From an uncultured bacterium (GTDB lineage Bacteria; UBP6; UBA1177), in the NCBI GenBank assembly GCA_905235605.1, contig CAJOMF010000006.1, forward strand, positions 3,678-49,444: a stretch of DNA of 45,767 nucleotides. The letters run 5' to 3'. Numbering within the stretch: position 1 is the first letter of the stretch; each line of letters begins with the position of its first letter. The position numbers and the translations under genes were made by a program. Below are positions 31,884-42,114 of this stretch, in pieces. Below the pieces are notes generated by a model, which was not told where the DNA came from, ran no database searches, and worked only from the letters and a program-made list of their open reading frames with translations.

Positions 31884-34616
31884 ATGTTCAAATACCTGTT
31901 CAAAAAGATCTTCGGTACTGAAAACGACCGTTTTTTGAAGTCTATCAGACCGACGATCGCGAAAATCAACAGTTTCGAAGATTCGCTGAAGAATCTTTCC
32001 GATGCGGATCTGACGGCTAAAACAGCCGATTTCAAACAGAGGATAGCAAACGGCGAATCGCTTGATTCCATTCTTCCCGAGGCTTTTGCAGTCGTCCGTG
32101 AGGCGGGAAAACGCGTTCTCGGCATGAGGCACTACGATGTTCAGCTCGTCGGCGGCATAGTCCTCCACAAGGGAAGGATCGCCGAAATGAAGACCGGTGA
32201 AGGTAAAACGCTCGTCGCTACTCTTCCGATGTACCTCAACGCTCTGGAAGGACGCGGCGCTCACCTTGTCACGGTCAACGACTACCTTGCAGCCCGCGAC
32301 GCCGAGTGGATGGGCAGAATCTACAAATTTCTCGGCCTTTCTGTAGGCACTATCCTCAACGGGATGAACACGAAAGAGCGCAGAATAGCCTACAACAGCG
32401 ATATAACCTACGGCACGAACAGCGAATTCGGCTTCGACTATCTGCGCGACAACATGAAATTCGACATAAACAACTACGTTCAGCGCGATCTGCGTTATGC
32501 GATCGTCGATGAGGTCGACTCGATCCTTATCGACGAGGCGAGAACACCGCTCATCATCTCTGGTCCGAGCGACGAAAGCACTGATCTTTACGTCAAAGTG
32601 AATGCAGTCGTCAGAACGCTCAAGGAAGAAGAACACTTCACGAAGGATGAAAAGGCGAAAAACGCGATCCTCACGCAGGAAGGTATCTACAGAGTCGAAA
32701 ATCTTCTCGGCGTCAACAATCTTTACGCGCCGGAGAACCTCGAACTGGTACATCACGTCCAGCAGGCTCTGAAGGCGAACTTCATGTTCCACCTCGATGT
32801 TGATTACGTTGTCAAGAACATTGACGGCGTCGACAAAGTCATGATCGTTGACGAATTCACCGGCCGGCTCATGGAGGGAAGGCGTTACAGCGACGGTCTG
32901 CACCAGGCTCTCGAAGCGAAGGAAGGTGTCAAGGTCGAGCGCGAAAATCAGACTCTGGCGACCATCACATACCAGAATTTCTTCAGGATGTACGACAAAC
33001 TTTCGGGCATGACGGGTACTGCCGACACCGAAGCACGCGAATTCGCAGAGATCTACAACCTCGGAGTCACCGTAATTCCCACGAACAAGCCCGTCATCAG
33101 GCAGGATCTTCCCGATCAGATCTACAAAACCCAGGTCGCAAAAGAAAATGCCGTTGTCCGTGAAATTCTTGATAAAAACGCGAAAGGTCAGCCTGTCCTG
33201 GTCGGTACAGTTTCAGTCGAAAAGTCCGAAAGGATCAGCAATCTCCTCACAAAAATGGGGATCAAGCACAATGTACTCAACGCGAAATTCCACATGAAAG
33301 AGGCTGATGTCGTCGCTCAGGCCGGAAGAAAGGGAACGATCACTATAGCCACCAACATGGCAGGCCGCGGAACCGATATCGTGCTCGGCGGAAACCCGGA
33401 AAAACTGGCTTTTGCCGAAGCCGAAGCGACGATGGAATTCGTCGATACCGAATCACCGGAATTTAAGGAAATCCTTGATAAATACGAAAAGATCTGCGCC
33501 GAGGAAAAGAAGGAAGTCCTCGCTGCAGGCGGCCTCCACATCGTCGGAACGGAGCGCCACGAATCGAGACGAATCGACAATCAGCTCAGAGGCCGGAGCG
33601 GTCGTCAGGGCGACCCTGGTTCATCGAGATTCTTCCTCAGCTTGGAAGACGACCTCATGCGTATTTTCGGTAGCGAGCGCCTTTCGACCGTAATGTCGAG
33701 GCTCGGACTTGAAGACGATCAGCCGATCGAGCACAAACTCATCTCGAAATCGATCGAAAACGCGCAGAAAAAGGTCGAAGCGCACAACTTCAGCATCCGT
33801 AAGAACGTCCTCGAATACGACGACGTAATGAACCAGCAGAGAAAGACGATCTACGCTCTGCGCCGCAGCATCCTGACAGGCGGAGAGGCAAATAAGCAGG
33901 TCATCTACTCGATGATAGAAGACATCATCAACACGAATCTGAACAACATAATCCCGGAAAAATCGACTCCAGACAGCTGGGATTACGCTCTGGTCAAAGA
34001 TTTCCTCGCCGGCGTTCTCGCCTACAACGAAGACATGCGCGCCCAGCTCGACGAAAATATGTTCGCCGACATCATAAACCCGAACAACTACATCGGGCAC
34101 AAAAACGAAGCTGCACTGCAGATGATGGCTCAGAAATGCTATGATTTCCTGCTTGAACAGTACGACAAGAAAATGTCGCAGTACGACAAGGAACTCAGCA
34201 ATGAGATCGAGCGCCACATAGTTCTTGAAGTCCTCGACATTTTCTGGAGAAGACACCTTCTCAGCATGGATCACCTCCGTGAAGGCATCGGGCTGCGCGG
34301 CTACGGTCAGAAAAACCCGAAACTCGAATACAAACGCGAAGGTTTCGCAATGTTCCAGGATATGATGTTCAACATCTACACCGAATCTGTAAAACGTCTC
34401 TTCTCAGTTCAGGTCGTAACACAGGAAGCAGTCGAAAAATTCGAGCAGAAAGAGCAGAAAAAAGAGGCTGAAGTCCAGAAAAATACCACTGCTCCGACAG
34501 TCGAAAAAGAACCTGTAAAACGTACTGCTCCCAAAGTCGGAAGAAACGATCCGTGCCCCTGCGGAAGCGGCAAAAAATTCAAACAGTGCTGCATGGGAAA
34601 AGGGATCTACGATTAG
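31884..34616 (+). CDS. secA: Preprotein translocase ATPase SecA
   Basis: SecA drives protein export through SecYEG using ATP. The 910 residues have the full set of DEAD-motor motifs: Walker A MKTGEGKT (102-109), [20 protein letters not shown] near 205-225, and NMAGRGTDI in the second motor lobe. The C-terminus has the SEC-C zinc motif [14 protein letters not shown] (Cys891, Cys893, Cys902, Cys903), used to bind SecB or ribosomes in Gram-negative species. A weak GGGAG site precedes the ATG. It is the last gene of a unit with the small zinc-ribbon gene. Nothing unusual is seen in the motor. Confidence 0.98.
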   Translation: MFKYLFKKIFGTENDRFLKSIRPTIAKINSFEDSLKNLSDADLTAKTADFKQRIANGESLDSILPEAFAVVREAGKRVLGMRHYDVQLVGGIVLHKGRIAEMKTGEGKTLVATLPMYLNALEGRGAHLVTVNDYLAARDAEWMGRIYKFLGLSVGTILNGMNTKERRIAYNSDITYGTNSEFGFDYLRDNMKFDINNYVQRDLRYAIVDEVDSILIDEARTPLIISGPSDESTDLYVKVNAVVRTLKEEEHFTKDEKAKNAILTQEGIYRVENLLGVNNLYAPENLELVHHVQQALKANFMFHLDVDYVVKNIDGVDKVMIVDEFTGRLMEGRRYSDGLHQALEAKEGVKVERENQTLATITYQNFFRMYDKLSGMTGTADTEAREFAEIYNLGVTVIPTNKPVIRQDLPDQIYKTQVAKENAVVREILDKNAKGQPVLVGTVSVEKSERISNLLTKMGIKHNVLNAKFHMKEADVVAQAGRKGTITIATNMAGRGTDIVLGGNPEKLAFAEAEATMEFVDTESPEFKEILDKYEKICAEEKKEVLAAGGLHIVGTERHESRRIDNQLRGRSGRQGDPGSSRFFLSLEDDLMRIFGSERLSTVMSRLGLEDDQPIEHKLISKSIENAQKKVEAHNFSIRKNVLEYDDVMNQQRKTIYALRRSILTGGEANKQVIYSMIEDIINTNLNNIIPEKSTPDSWDYALVKDFLAGVLAYNEDMRAQLDENMFADIINPNNYIGHKNEAALQMMAQKCYDFLLEQYDKKMSQYDKELSNEIERHIVLEVLDIFWRRHLLSMDHLREGIGLRGYGQKNPKLEYKREGFAMFQDMMFNIYTESVKRLFSVQVVTQEAVEKFEQKEQKKEAEVQKNTTAPTVEKEPVKRTAPKVGRNDPCPCGSGKKFKQCCMGKGIYD

Positions 34617-34618
34617 AT

Positions 34619-35721
34619 CTATTCTTCGTATTTGTTGTGAGGAACATCGCTGTTAGGATCAACGATGTCAAAAATCTCGTCAGCTTTTTCAAGAAGCGTT
34701 GCACAATCCATGGAATCATCGACTTTTACAAGCTGGAAAACGCTTCTTGCAGTCTCTGTAACTGTGGTTTTCGTACATCTGAGAGAGACATTGGGGGTCT
34801 GCAGATGCGCATACTGTTCATCCGTCCACTCTACATTTCCTTCTATTTTGCCGTTGCTTACGACTTTTCCTGACAAACTGTGCCCGAACCTGTGAACGTA
34901 GTACATTTTACCGCTTGCCAGAGTGCTTGAAAACTGGACTGTAAACGCAGGGTTCCCGTCTTCATCATGGTCAAAGATCCTTGGGTCGCTGTCAGAACTG
35001 ATCATCGGTTCAGTTGACGGATCATCCATGTTTGCACCGCGGAGTTCCCAGTCTTTGTTGAGTTTGAATGTCTTTTCTCCGTCGTTTTCAGAGATTTCAA
35101 GAAAGGTTCGTTTTCGTGCCCCGGGATCTGATAAGGTTTCCAATAGTTGAAGACCGTGTTGAATTTCGAACCGTCGAACTCGTTAAGACCGACCCTTCCC
35201 TGGCTTATTTTGCCGTCAAGTCCAGTGCGGTTGTCAGTCCTGCAGATCCGCTCGTCTTTCTTGTAAAAGTCAAGTTTGCAGTCAGCATTCGGTTTGATTT
35301 CAACAACAACGAATCTGGTCGTTACGCTTGGAACATCCTGAGCAAAAGTTGTGCTTGATGCCGAACGGAGGATCACTTTCTGAGCCCATGTCCCTACGAG
35401 CTCCTGTTCAAGTTCACTGAGTTCACAAGCGGTTACCGGTTCGTCATCCTGCACATCTTCAGAACCATCCGCTTCATCGGTCGGATCGCCGGTCGGATCC
35501 GTCGGATCGGTATCACTGTCTTCGCTGCCTGGATCGGTTTCGTTGCCGTTGTTGTCAGTATCATTGGCAGTATCTGACGCTGTGTCAGGAGTTTCTTCAG
35601 AACCACTCTCTGCTGCGGAATCAGGATCATCAGCAGGAGTCTGAGTCTTGTTGTCACTGCCGCATGAAACAAAGAAAATTACTGCACAAACAGCTGCAAT
35701 TAAAATTACGTTTTTTGTCAT
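34619..35721 (-). pseudogene. DPT-linker lipoprotein, frameshifted copy
   Basis: The 5' part (35721 downward) has a lipoprotein signal peptide (VISC-like lipobox, FFVSC, Cys20), an acidic Asp/Pro/Thr linker and a domain starting CELSELEQELVGTWAQKV. At about 35098-35104 the frame changes: the paralogue at 35870-36979 reads PGHESDTYLEIAEE, and here the same sequence is reached only after a missing base near CCTTTCTTGAAATC. The rest (LEISENDGEKTFKLNKDW to DVPHNKYEE) then continues in another frame to 34619. A one-base deletion, a sequencing error, or a programmed shift could explain it. Without the shift the product would be about 365 residues, like the paralogue. Confidence 0.8.
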
Positions 35722-35820
35722 TTTTCCCTCTTCAAAATTACCAATAAACGATAAAAACTCACTGAATAATAGGACTTTTTGGTCAGTAGGAGGTTACAGC
35801 GAAACACACGAGTATACAGA

Positions 35821-35848
35821 ATAAAAAAGCCCCTCCGGAGAGGGGCTG
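35821..35848 (-). terminator. Rho-independent terminator after the intact DPT lipoprotein
   Basis: AGCCCCTC (35828-35835), loop CGGA, GAGGGGCT (35840-35847), followed on the minus strand by TTTTTTAT. It ends the unit made of the outer-membrane protein and the intact DPT lipoprotein, 22 bp past the stop. Confidence 0.9.
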
Positions 35849-35869
35849 GAAAAATCGGAGATTTAGTAA

Positions 35870-36979
35870 TTATTCTCCGTACTTATCACTGTGAGGAACA
35901 TCACTGTTGGGATCAACGATGTCAAAGATAGTGTCAGCGTTCCCGAGAAGTGTTTCGCAGTCCATCGAATCATCGACTTTTACAAGCTGGAAAACGCTTT
36001 TCGTTTCGTCCGTCTCAGTCGTTTTCTGACCTCTGAGAGTGAGGTTCGGGGTTTTCTGATGAGCATACTGCTCGTCTGTCCAGTTGACAGTCCCTTCGAT
36101 CTTGCCGTCAGCTACGACTTTACCGGTAAGAATGTGGCTGAGTCTCTGGACATAGTACATTGTTCCGCTTGCAAGGGAACTGGTGAAAAGGATGGAGAAC
36201 GCAGGATTACCGTCTTCATCATGGTCAAAAATTCTGGAATCGCTGTCTGAATCGATCATCGGCTCAGTCGAAGGATCGGTCATATTCGCACCGCGGAGTT
36301 CCCAGTCTTTGTTGAGTTTGAACGTTTTTTCTCCGCCTTCTTCTGCGATTTCAAGGTAAGTATCGCTTTCATGTCCCGGGATCTGATACGGTTTCCAGTG
36401 GTGGAAAATCGTGTTGAATTTAGAACCGTCTTCCTCATTGAATCCGACTCTTCCCTGGCTTACTTTGCCGGCAAAACCGGTGCGGTTCGCCGTTCTGCAG
36501 ATCTGGTTTCCTTTTTTGAAGAAATCAAGTTTGCAGTTCTCATCGGGTTTGATTTCGGTAACGATATAGCGGGTCGTTACGCTCGGAACATTCTGAGCCA
36601 TTGTGGTGCTCGATGAAGAACGGAGAATTATCTTCTGTGCCCAAGTTCCTACGAACTCTTTTTCAAGGTCGCTGAGTTCACAGCCTTCAGGATCAGTTGT
36701 AGGTTCCGTGGTCGGCTCGTCGGTCGGATTCGTCGGCTCATCAGTATCCGTCGGATCTTCCGTAGTTGTCGGATCAGTCGGGTTGTCAGTAGGATCTTCC
36801 GTAGTCGTCGGATCGGTCGGGTTGTCAGTAGGATCTTCCGTAGTCGTCGGATCAGTCTGATCGGTGTCTGTCGTCTGGTCAGGATCGTCTGCTTTCGTCG
36901 GGTTTGTACTGTCGCCGCCGCATGAAACAAAGAACAATGTTGCGCAGATCGCTGCGATTGAAATCATAAATTTTTTCAT
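35870..36979 (-). CDS. DPT-linker lipoprotein, intact copy
   Basis: The 369-residue protein has a lipoprotein signal peptide (lipobox FFVSC, Cys20). A linker of about 75 residues made of Asp, Pro and Thr follows, including three 13-residue units of the type NPTDPTTTEDPTD. The conserved C-terminal domain (about 100-369) starts CELSDLEKEFVGTWAQKI and includes TRYIVTEIKPDENCKLDFF, RVGFNEEDGSKFNTIFHHW and FKLNKDWELRGANM. I do not know this domain; VGTWAQKI suggests a lipocalin-like barrel, but this is weak. The ATG has AAGGAGAAAAAG in front, and the outer-membrane protein gene ends 27 bp upstream, so the two are one operon. Confidence 0.88.
   Translation of the reverse strand: MKKFMISIAAICATLFFVSCGGDSTNPTKADDPDQTTDTDQTDPTTTEDPTDNPTDPTTTEDPTDNPTDPTTTEDPTDTDEPTNPTDEPTTEPTTDPEGCELSDLEKEFVGTWAQKIILRSSSSTTMAQNVPSVTTRYIVTEIKPDENCKLDFFKKGNQICRTANRTGFAGKVSQGRVGFNEEDGSKFNTIFHHWKPYQIPGHESDTYLEIAEEGGEKTFKLNKDWELRGANMTDPSTEPMIDSDSDSRIFDHDEDGNPAFSILFTSSLASGTMYYVQRLSHILTGKVVADGKIEGTVNWTDEQYAHQKTPNLTLRGQKTTETDETKSVFQLVKVDDSMDCETLLGNADTIFDIVDPNSDVPHSDKYGE
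36753..36869 (-). repeat. 39-bp tandem repeat in the DPT linker
   Basis: GGATCTTCCGTAGT starts at 36753, 36792 and 36831, an exact 39-bp period. Each unit encodes 13 residues rich in Asp, Pro and Thr. Copies 2 and 3 are nearly identical at the nucleotide level, suggesting recent unit gain. Confidence 0.9.
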
Positions 36980-37006
36980 CTTTTTCTCCTTAAAAAATTG
37001 TTAAAA

Positions 37007-38512
37007 CTACCATATAACTTCTGCTGAAATACCAATATTCAAAAGAAAACCCTTGCTTGTCCAGCCCGGAAAACCAGGGTTATTTGTCTGCAACCCTTGT
37101 TTCAATTCATCAAATTCTGCTCTTTGACCGGAACCGTTGGGACCGCTGTATTCGGCATCGTCCGGCATTTCGTCAACAAGTCCGCCGTCTTCCTGTTTGC
37201 GCTCGAGATCCTTCTCTTCAGTTCTGCTGAGTAACCACTGCAGAGAACCGCTTATTCCGGCACCGATCTTGACCTGATCGGTAATGCTGAAATATTCGTG
37301 GTAACCGAGAGAAAAACCGAATCTGTCGTTATCGACATAGTTTTCCCTTCCTGTTTGTGCAGGAACAGGACTCGGCACATAGTTGAAGCCGAATGCAACC
37401 CTGCGCTCCGGATGACGCATGAGTAAACCGGCAGTCGCCGAAAATGTATCGTTCCATTTATCGGTCGGCTTCTCACCGTGACGGTTGATGTAAGTCGACC
37501 ACCTTGACCACTCGAAACCAGCCATCGGTGTAATCTGGTAATCGTTTTTGATATCAAAATTGTAGTATGTTCCGACCGAAAGTTTTATCGGCTGATATCC
37601 GGCAGTCATTGAAGATTCAGCCGTAAGCCATCTTTGATTCTCCTCATAATTATCCCAACCGTTGACCTGCATTTCGTTGTTGAGCTTGACTATACCTGTG
37701 TTCGTCGGGAAGTGGAAAGTTCCTGTGAGATGCCACCCTGCGACAGGGTTTGCAACGAATGAGAAATAAGGCATTATCGAAGCACCGACATTCATTTTCG
37801 CGTTGATGAGCTGCAGCGAAGGATCTGATGTTTGCGGAACAAAAACACGGTTCTGGGTTTTGGTGTAGGTCGAAATCGCAAGACCGGCACCGATCCTGAA
37901 ATATCTGCCGAATCTGCCTGCAAGTGCTACAGCTGCACTGAACTGTTTGAGTCTGTCGCCGTAGAGCTCGAACTGAAGACTGTTTGAAAAATACTGTTCC
38001 CTTTCGTCGTTGAAAAAAGGCTGCTGCGTCTGGATCCCGGAAAACGGAATGAGCGCATAAACACCGACCGTAAGCTGACCTCCGATTTTTTCGAGGCTTT
38101 TTCTCGCAATATTTTTTACAGCTCCGAGAGTTATCACGCCGTCAAAAGAATCATAATCAGCCGAACCGCGCTTGTTTATCAAATCAGCCGTCGGCAGAGG
38201 ATTAAATATGTTGGCATCTGCATTTGTAGCATCAACATAATACATGTGTTCTGTAACATCGTGCCCGCCTGGTCTTGTCGCGTGGCTTATTGATTTGTTC
38301 TGGATCGTCATTCCGAAACCGATTTTGAAAGAGTCATCCAAAGTCGCGAGGTCCGCCGGGTTGAAGTAAGCCGCCTCGGCGCCTGTCGAAATTATTCTCG
38401 AAGTGAAAGGATGAACAGAATCCTGCGCTCCGACAAGCTCAAGAACAGAAGAAGCCGAAAGCGTAGCCGAAACAAACAAGCAAAAAGCAATACATACAAA
38501 TTTTCTCAACAA
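37007..38512 (-). CDS. FadL/OmpP1-like outer-membrane protein
   Basis: The 501-residue protein has an N-terminal signal peptide (LLRKFVCIAFCLFVSATLSA), then a FadL/OmpP1-like start (STGAEAAYFNPADLATLDD, which matches the family's conserved early motif). Repeated amphipathic beta-strands follow, up to the C-terminal ISAEVIW, ending in an aromatic residue as outer-membrane barrels do. FadL-type barrels take up hydrophobic compounds; the substrate here is unknown. The start is probably TTG 38512, which has GGAG six bases upstream; the longer in-frame TTG 38524 overlaps this site. It is the first gene of a two-gene unit with the DPT lipoprotein at 35870. Confidence 0.8.
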   Translation of the reverse strand: MLRKFVCIAFCLFVSATLSASSVLELVGAQDSVHPFTSRIISTGAEAAYFNPADLATLDDSFKIGFGMTIQNKSISHATRPGGHDVTEHMYYVDATNADANIFNPLPTADLINKRGSADYDSFDGVITLGAVKNIARKSLEKIGGQLTVGVYALIPFSGIQTQQPFFNDEREQYFSNSLQFELYGDRLKQFSAAVALAGRFGRYFRIGAGLAISTYTKTQNRVFVPQTSDPSLQLINAKMNVGASIMPYFSFVANPVAGWHLTGTFHFPTNTGIVKLNNEMQVNGWDNYEENQRWLTAESSMTAGYQPIKLSVGTYYNFDIKNDYQITPMAGFEWSRWSTYINRHGEKPTDKWNDTFSATAGLLMRHPERRVAFGFNYVPSPVPAQTGRENYVDNDRFGFSLGYHEYFSITDQVKIGAGISGSLQWLLSRTEEKDLERKQEDGGLVDEMPDDAEYSGPNGSGQRAEFDELKQGLQTNNPGFPGWTSKGFLLNIGISAEVIW

Positions 38513-38583
38513 TTTTATCTCCAATCAAATATAAAAAACAACTTAATTTCAACAAACAATGAGACTTTCAAACAAGCCTCAGG

Positions 38584-39363
38584 TTACATCATTCCGAGAT
38601 ATTTCATCACCTTTTTTATGTCTTCCCAGACAGGCCGCTTGTATGCTTCGTTTCTGAGGAGAGCACTCGGATGATAAGTAACAAAAACCTTTATCCCTTC
38701 GTATTCATAAGTCATTTCGCGCGCTTTAGACATAGAACTTTCAATGCCGAGCAGATTTTTCATCGCGACTTTACCCAACAGAATCAAGACCTTAGGATTT
38801 ACAATCTTAATCTGTTCCTTCAAAAAACCGATGCAGCACTGAGCCTCATCCGGCATCGGATCGCGGTTTGCCGGTGGCCTGCACTTAACAATGTTTGCTA
38901 TATAGACCGTTTCGCGCGGGATCTTCATTCCATTTTCGATTATTTTTGTCAGAAGCTGCCCCGCCTTTCCGACAAAAGGTCTGCCGCTCAAATCTTCATC
39001 TTCACCCGGGCCTTCGCCGATGAACATGATGTCAGCATTTTCGTTTCCTTCGCCGAAAACAACATTCGTCCGCTTTGCAGCAAGACGGCATGAGGAACAT
39101 CTTCCGGCTCTTATGCGCACCTTTTCAAGAGGCGGCAGAGAGTCGTCGATCGGCTCTTCGACACTTTTTGCAGTCGCAGCCATCGAAACGGGAGCTACTT
39201 TCGGAGCCGGAACAAACCCTGCCTCTCTGAAAGATTTTGCAATCTCTTCTGAAATCGAGGAATTTATCTCTTCCGCGAATTTTTCATCGAAAGTGAATGT
39301 TTGGAGTTTGTGCTGCCATAGCAGCCACGCTTCAAGCGATTCGGGAGAAACTGACGGGATCAA
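38584..39363 (-). CDS. Type-4 (UdgA-like) uracil-DNA glycosylase
   Basis: The enzyme removes uracil from DNA. The 259 residues have the family's [4Fe-4S] cysteines (Cys89, Cys92, Cys161, and one of Cys176/177), GEGPGEDED at 117-125, KCRPPANRDP at 160-169 and HPSALLRN at 231-238. The first 75 residues are an extra low-complexity-like extension, common in this family. The start is TTG 39363, overlapping the HEAT-repeat stop in TTGA, with a weak site inside the upstream gene. A DNA-repair enzyme in a lipoprotein-rich region is unremarkable. It follows the HEAT-repeat gene in one unit. Confidence 0.93.
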   Translation of the reverse strand: MIPSVSPESLEAWLLWQHKLQTFTFDEKFAEEINSSISEEIAKSFREAGFVPAPKVAPVSMAATAKSVEEPIDDSLPPLEKVRIRAGRCSSCRLAAKRTNVVFGEGNENADIMFIGEGPGEDEDLSGRPFVGKAGQLLTKIIENGMKIPRETVYIANIVKCRPPANRDPMPDEAQCCIGFLKEQIKIVNPKVLILLGKVAMKNLLGIESSMSKAREMTYEYEGIKVFVTYHPSALLRNEAYKRPVWEDIKKVMKYLGMM

Positions 39364-40877
39364 TTCTTTTCTCTGCCGTACCTGAGAATAAACAAATTGT
39401 CTTCGATTGCGTTCGCTGCCTCTTCGCGGACTTTCGGATCAGTTTCTTCGCTTACGAGCTTTTTAAGGTATTCCTGAACAGATTTGTCACCGATCTTTGC
39501 GATCGACTGGATGCCTATCGACTTCGCAAGGATCGATTTTTCGCGGACGATGAAGTCGTAAAGCGGTTTCGCGCCGCCGGCATTTCCGAGCTGACCGATC
39601 GACATAGCGGCAGTCGTTCTGATCTCTTCCTTGGAATCTTCGTTCATGACCTGAATGAGGAAAGGAAGCGATTCTGCGAACTGGTATGTCCCGACGACTG
39701 AAAGGATCGTTTTTTTCCAGTAGGAATCACTGCTTTTGTTGAAAAGCCCGATGAGCGATTCAGCAACGCTTTTTGATTTTACTCTGTTGAAATAGTTGTT
39801 GAACTCAAGTTTTCTCTCTGAAACTCTTTCGTTCGTAGCAGCCTTGAGAACGAGCTCGACAAGGTCTGCACCGTCGTATTCCGCAATGATCGCAAGAACT
39901 TTCGCAAGCCAGTCGGCGTCACCGCTGTCAAGCTGCGAAGAAATGAGCCTTATCGTGTCGGGAGAATCGATTTCGATGAGCGCTCTGACAAAAACCTCTT
40001 TGTTGGAAGCAGGTTTCACCTCCGGAAAGCATTCACTGGAAGATGGAGCATAAAGGCTGATTTTATTAAGCATTTTCCCGATAACAGGAACACTCTGCTT
40101 TGAGTAGAGGTTCATTGCGGCATAACCGAAAGCGGTCTGATTGTCTGCATTGAATCCTTCGGCCTTTGTCAGGACATTCTGATTGAAGTAAAGCTCACCT
40201 TTGATTTCGCCGGAGAATTTGACTGCAAGGCAGGAGAGCGTGTCTGTTCCGGCAATAAAAGAGTTGTATTTTTCATCGTCTATCGGAAGACCGCCGATCT
40301 TAGCTACAGCAAGAGCCGTGCGGAGAGACGCTGAATCCTTTTTCCCGATGAACTCGTTTACAAGCTGTTCGAAAGCCTCTTTCGTAGAGTCGTTCTGCAT
40401 ATTGTCCGCTTTTTCACGGATCGCCTTGATCGCGACGTCCAGAAGCCTCTCGTCAAAAAGCTGCCAGAAGTTGATCAGATAAGGCGTATTGAAAGAGAAG
40501 TTTGCTTTGTTGTCTCTCGAAACGGGGATCGTGATGCTGTCTTCAAGCAGCCTGTAATCCTTCGCCCCTTTCTTGAGGATGAAAACATAAGCATCGCCTT
40601 TTTTGTAGGCGTCTCTCTTGTAGCGGAGCCTGATCCTTTCATTGTCGAGTCCGCTGATCTCGATATCGCCTGAAGCTTCGCCGGCATAAACTTTGTCGAC
40701 CATAACTTTCGCCTTGGTTCTGCCGCCCTGGATATACTTTCCGAGAATGATCGTGTCTGCATTTTCAACCGATTTGACGAAATTTTCATCCTTAAGCTGA
40801 ACCTTATCGTCGAGAACCGACTGCCCGAAAAGAGAAGAAGTCAAGAAAATCACTAATAAAAATACCACCTTAAACAT
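39360..40877 (-). CDS. Secreted HEAT-repeat protein
   Basis: The 505-residue protein has a signal peptide (1-18, VFLLVIFLTSSLFG) and is probably periplasmic. The N-terminal third looks beta-rich (QGGRTKAKVMVDKVYAGEAS). The last 250 residues have HEAT-like helical repeats, including AAMSIGQLGNAGGAKPLYDF and IGIQSIAKIGDKSVQEYLKK. HEAT arrays bind proteins as scaffolds. A promoter with consensus -35 lies upstream. Its stop codon overlaps the start of the uracil-DNA glycosylase (TTGA), so the two are translated together, although a functional link is not obvious. Confidence 0.85.
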   Translation of the reverse strand: MFKVVFLLVIFLTSSLFGQSVLDDKVQLKDENFVKSVENADTIILGKYIQGGRTKAKVMVDKVYAGEASGDIEISGLDNERIRLRYKRDAYKKGDAYVFILKKGAKDYRLLEDSITIPVSRDNKANFSFNTPYLINFWQLFDERLLDVAIKAIREKADNMQNDSTKEAFEQLVNEFIGKKDSASLRTALAVAKIGGLPIDDEKYNSFIAGTDTLSCLAVKFSGEIKGELYFNQNVLTKAEGFNADNQTAFGYAAMNLYSKQSVPVIGKMLNKISLYAPSSSECFPEVKPASNKEVFVRALIEIDSPDTIRLISSQLDSGDADWLAKVLAIIAEYDGADLVELVLKAATNERVSERKLEFNNYFNRVKSKSVAESLIGLFNKSSDSYWKKTILSVVGTYQFAESLPFLIQVMNEDSKEEIRTTAAMSIGQLGNAGGAKPLYDFIVREKSILAKSIGIQSIAKIGDKSVQEYLKKLVSEETDPKVREEAANAIEDNLFILRYGREKN

Positions 40878-40921
40878 AGTTACACCCCCGTTTTAGGTAA
40901 GAACAGAATAATAATCCTTAA

Positions 40922-40950
40922 TATTTATACAATAAAAAGATTTTTGTCAA
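40922..40950 (-). promoter_or_regulatory. Promoter of the HEAT-repeat-glycosylase unit
   Basis: TTGACA (40950-40945), a 17-bp spacer and TAAATA (40927-40922) on the minus strand, 45 bp before the ATG at 40877. Confidence 0.65.
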
Positions 40951-40968
40951 CAAAAAGGAAGGGAGCCT

Positions 40969-42102
40969 TTAGATGGTGTAAGTGTATTTGAAATCGATCT
41001 GTCCATCGTAAAACTGTGGGAAATGACGTGACTTTATCGCATCAAGGATGCAGTCTCCGAAAAGCGATGACTGATATTTCTCAGTCGTGAAGTATGCGTC
41101 GAGAACGACACCGCTTCCTGCAACGCGGACCATGAGCTCCATCGTTCCCATCATGTTGCGGTCGCCCTGCTCGTATCTGCTCTGGTAGCACTGCGTGATG
41201 TCAGGAAGGAACTTGTTCATGTGAGACGTTACGTGCTTTGCCTCAAGTGTAGCCGGAAGATAGTCTTCTCTGCCGGCCCATGCCTTCTGAAGCGTCTCAA
41301 GATCGGGCGGAGTCGTTACGAACTGCGTGTCAGCCGGTTTTGCCGGTCTTTTTATCAGGTCGCCTTCGACCTTTGCCTGGCGTGCTATGAGCTCGACGAT
41401 GTTCTTGAATTTGCGCTCTTCGGCATAACCGCGTGCCGTTTTACTCGTTTTGAAGTGGATCTTATTGATGTCGGCTCTGAACTCGAGCAGGGTTTTAACG
41501 ACTTTTTCGTGACCGTTCATGCTTGCGAACATCAGCGCACTGACACCGTCGACCGTTACGTCGTTGATTTTTGCATTGTTGTAAAGCAGGAATCTGACCA
41601 TTTCATCGTGGCCGTAACGTGCTGCATCCATGAGCGGAGTCTCTTTGTATCTGTCGGAATTGTTGACGGCAGCACCTTTTTCGACAAGGAATTTCACAAC
41701 TTCGAGGTTGCCCTTTTTGGCAGCCCAGGAAAGCGGAGTTTCATCGCGGTAGCCGTCCATGACATCAATGTAAGCCTGTTTTGCAACGAGCTTTTTCACA
41801 AGTTCGAGATTTCCGTGCCATGCAGCCCAGTGAAGCGGGTATACTCCGCTTTTGTTTTTGGAATTGACATCGGCTCCTGCTGCAAGAAATTTGTCGACAA
41901 GCGCCGCATCGTTAAGCCTTGCAGCTTCGACAAAAGCATCAGGATCATTGGAAACTTTAACGTTTTTCGAAGAAGACGAAGCCTTCTTTTCAGTTTTTGC
42001 CGGAGCGCTTTTCTGAGGTTCGCCGTCAGGTTTGGTGTCGGAAGTCCCGCACGAGACAAAAGCAACGAAAACAAGCAAGAAAAGTAAACGAACGATTTTC
42101 AT
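40969..42102 (-). CDS. Ankyrin-repeat lipoprotein with AgmX-like C-terminal domain
   Basis: The 377-residue protein has a lipoprotein signal peptide (FVAFVSC lipobox, Cys19), a Lys/Ser/Thr-rich linker, and about five ankyrin repeats (55-245; for example GVYPLHWAAWHGNLELVKKL, RDETPLSWAAKKGNLEVVKF). The C-terminal 90 residues (HMNKFLPDITQCYQSRYE, ELMVRVAGSGVVLDA, then HFPQFYDG) match the AgmX/PglI-type domain also seen in the DUF1566 lipoprotein at 8.7 kb. It is the third gene of the MlaD-lipoprotein-ankyrin unit, 12 bp after the second. Confidence 0.88.
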   Translation of the reverse strand: MKIVRLLFLLVFVAFVSCGTSDTKPDGEPQKSAPAKTEKKASSSSKNVKVSNDPDAFVEAARLNDAALVDKFLAAGADVNSKNKSGVYPLHWAAWHGNLELVKKLVAKQAYIDVMDGYRDETPLSWAAKKGNLEVVKFLVEKGAAVNNSDRYKETPLMDAARYGHDEMVRFLLYNNAKINDVTVDGVSALMFASMNGHEKVVKTLLEFRADINKIHFKTSKTARGYAEERKFKNIVELIARQAKVEGDLIKRPAKPADTQFVTTPPDLETLQKAWAGREDYLPATLEAKHVTSHMNKFLPDITQCYQSRYEQGDRNMMGTMELMVRVAGSGVVLDAYFTTEKYQSSLFGDCILDAIKSRHFPQFYDGQIDFKYTYTI

Positions 42103-42114
42103 AACTCCTCCTAT

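Noticed and set aside
31860-32903. A 347-codon open frame on the minus strand opposite secA
   Set aside because: It is a mirror frame of secA with no ribosome site and no family resemblance.
41221-42087. A 288-codon open frame opposite the ankyrin lipoprotein
   Set aside because: It mirrors the repeats of the ankyrin gene and lacks signals of its own.
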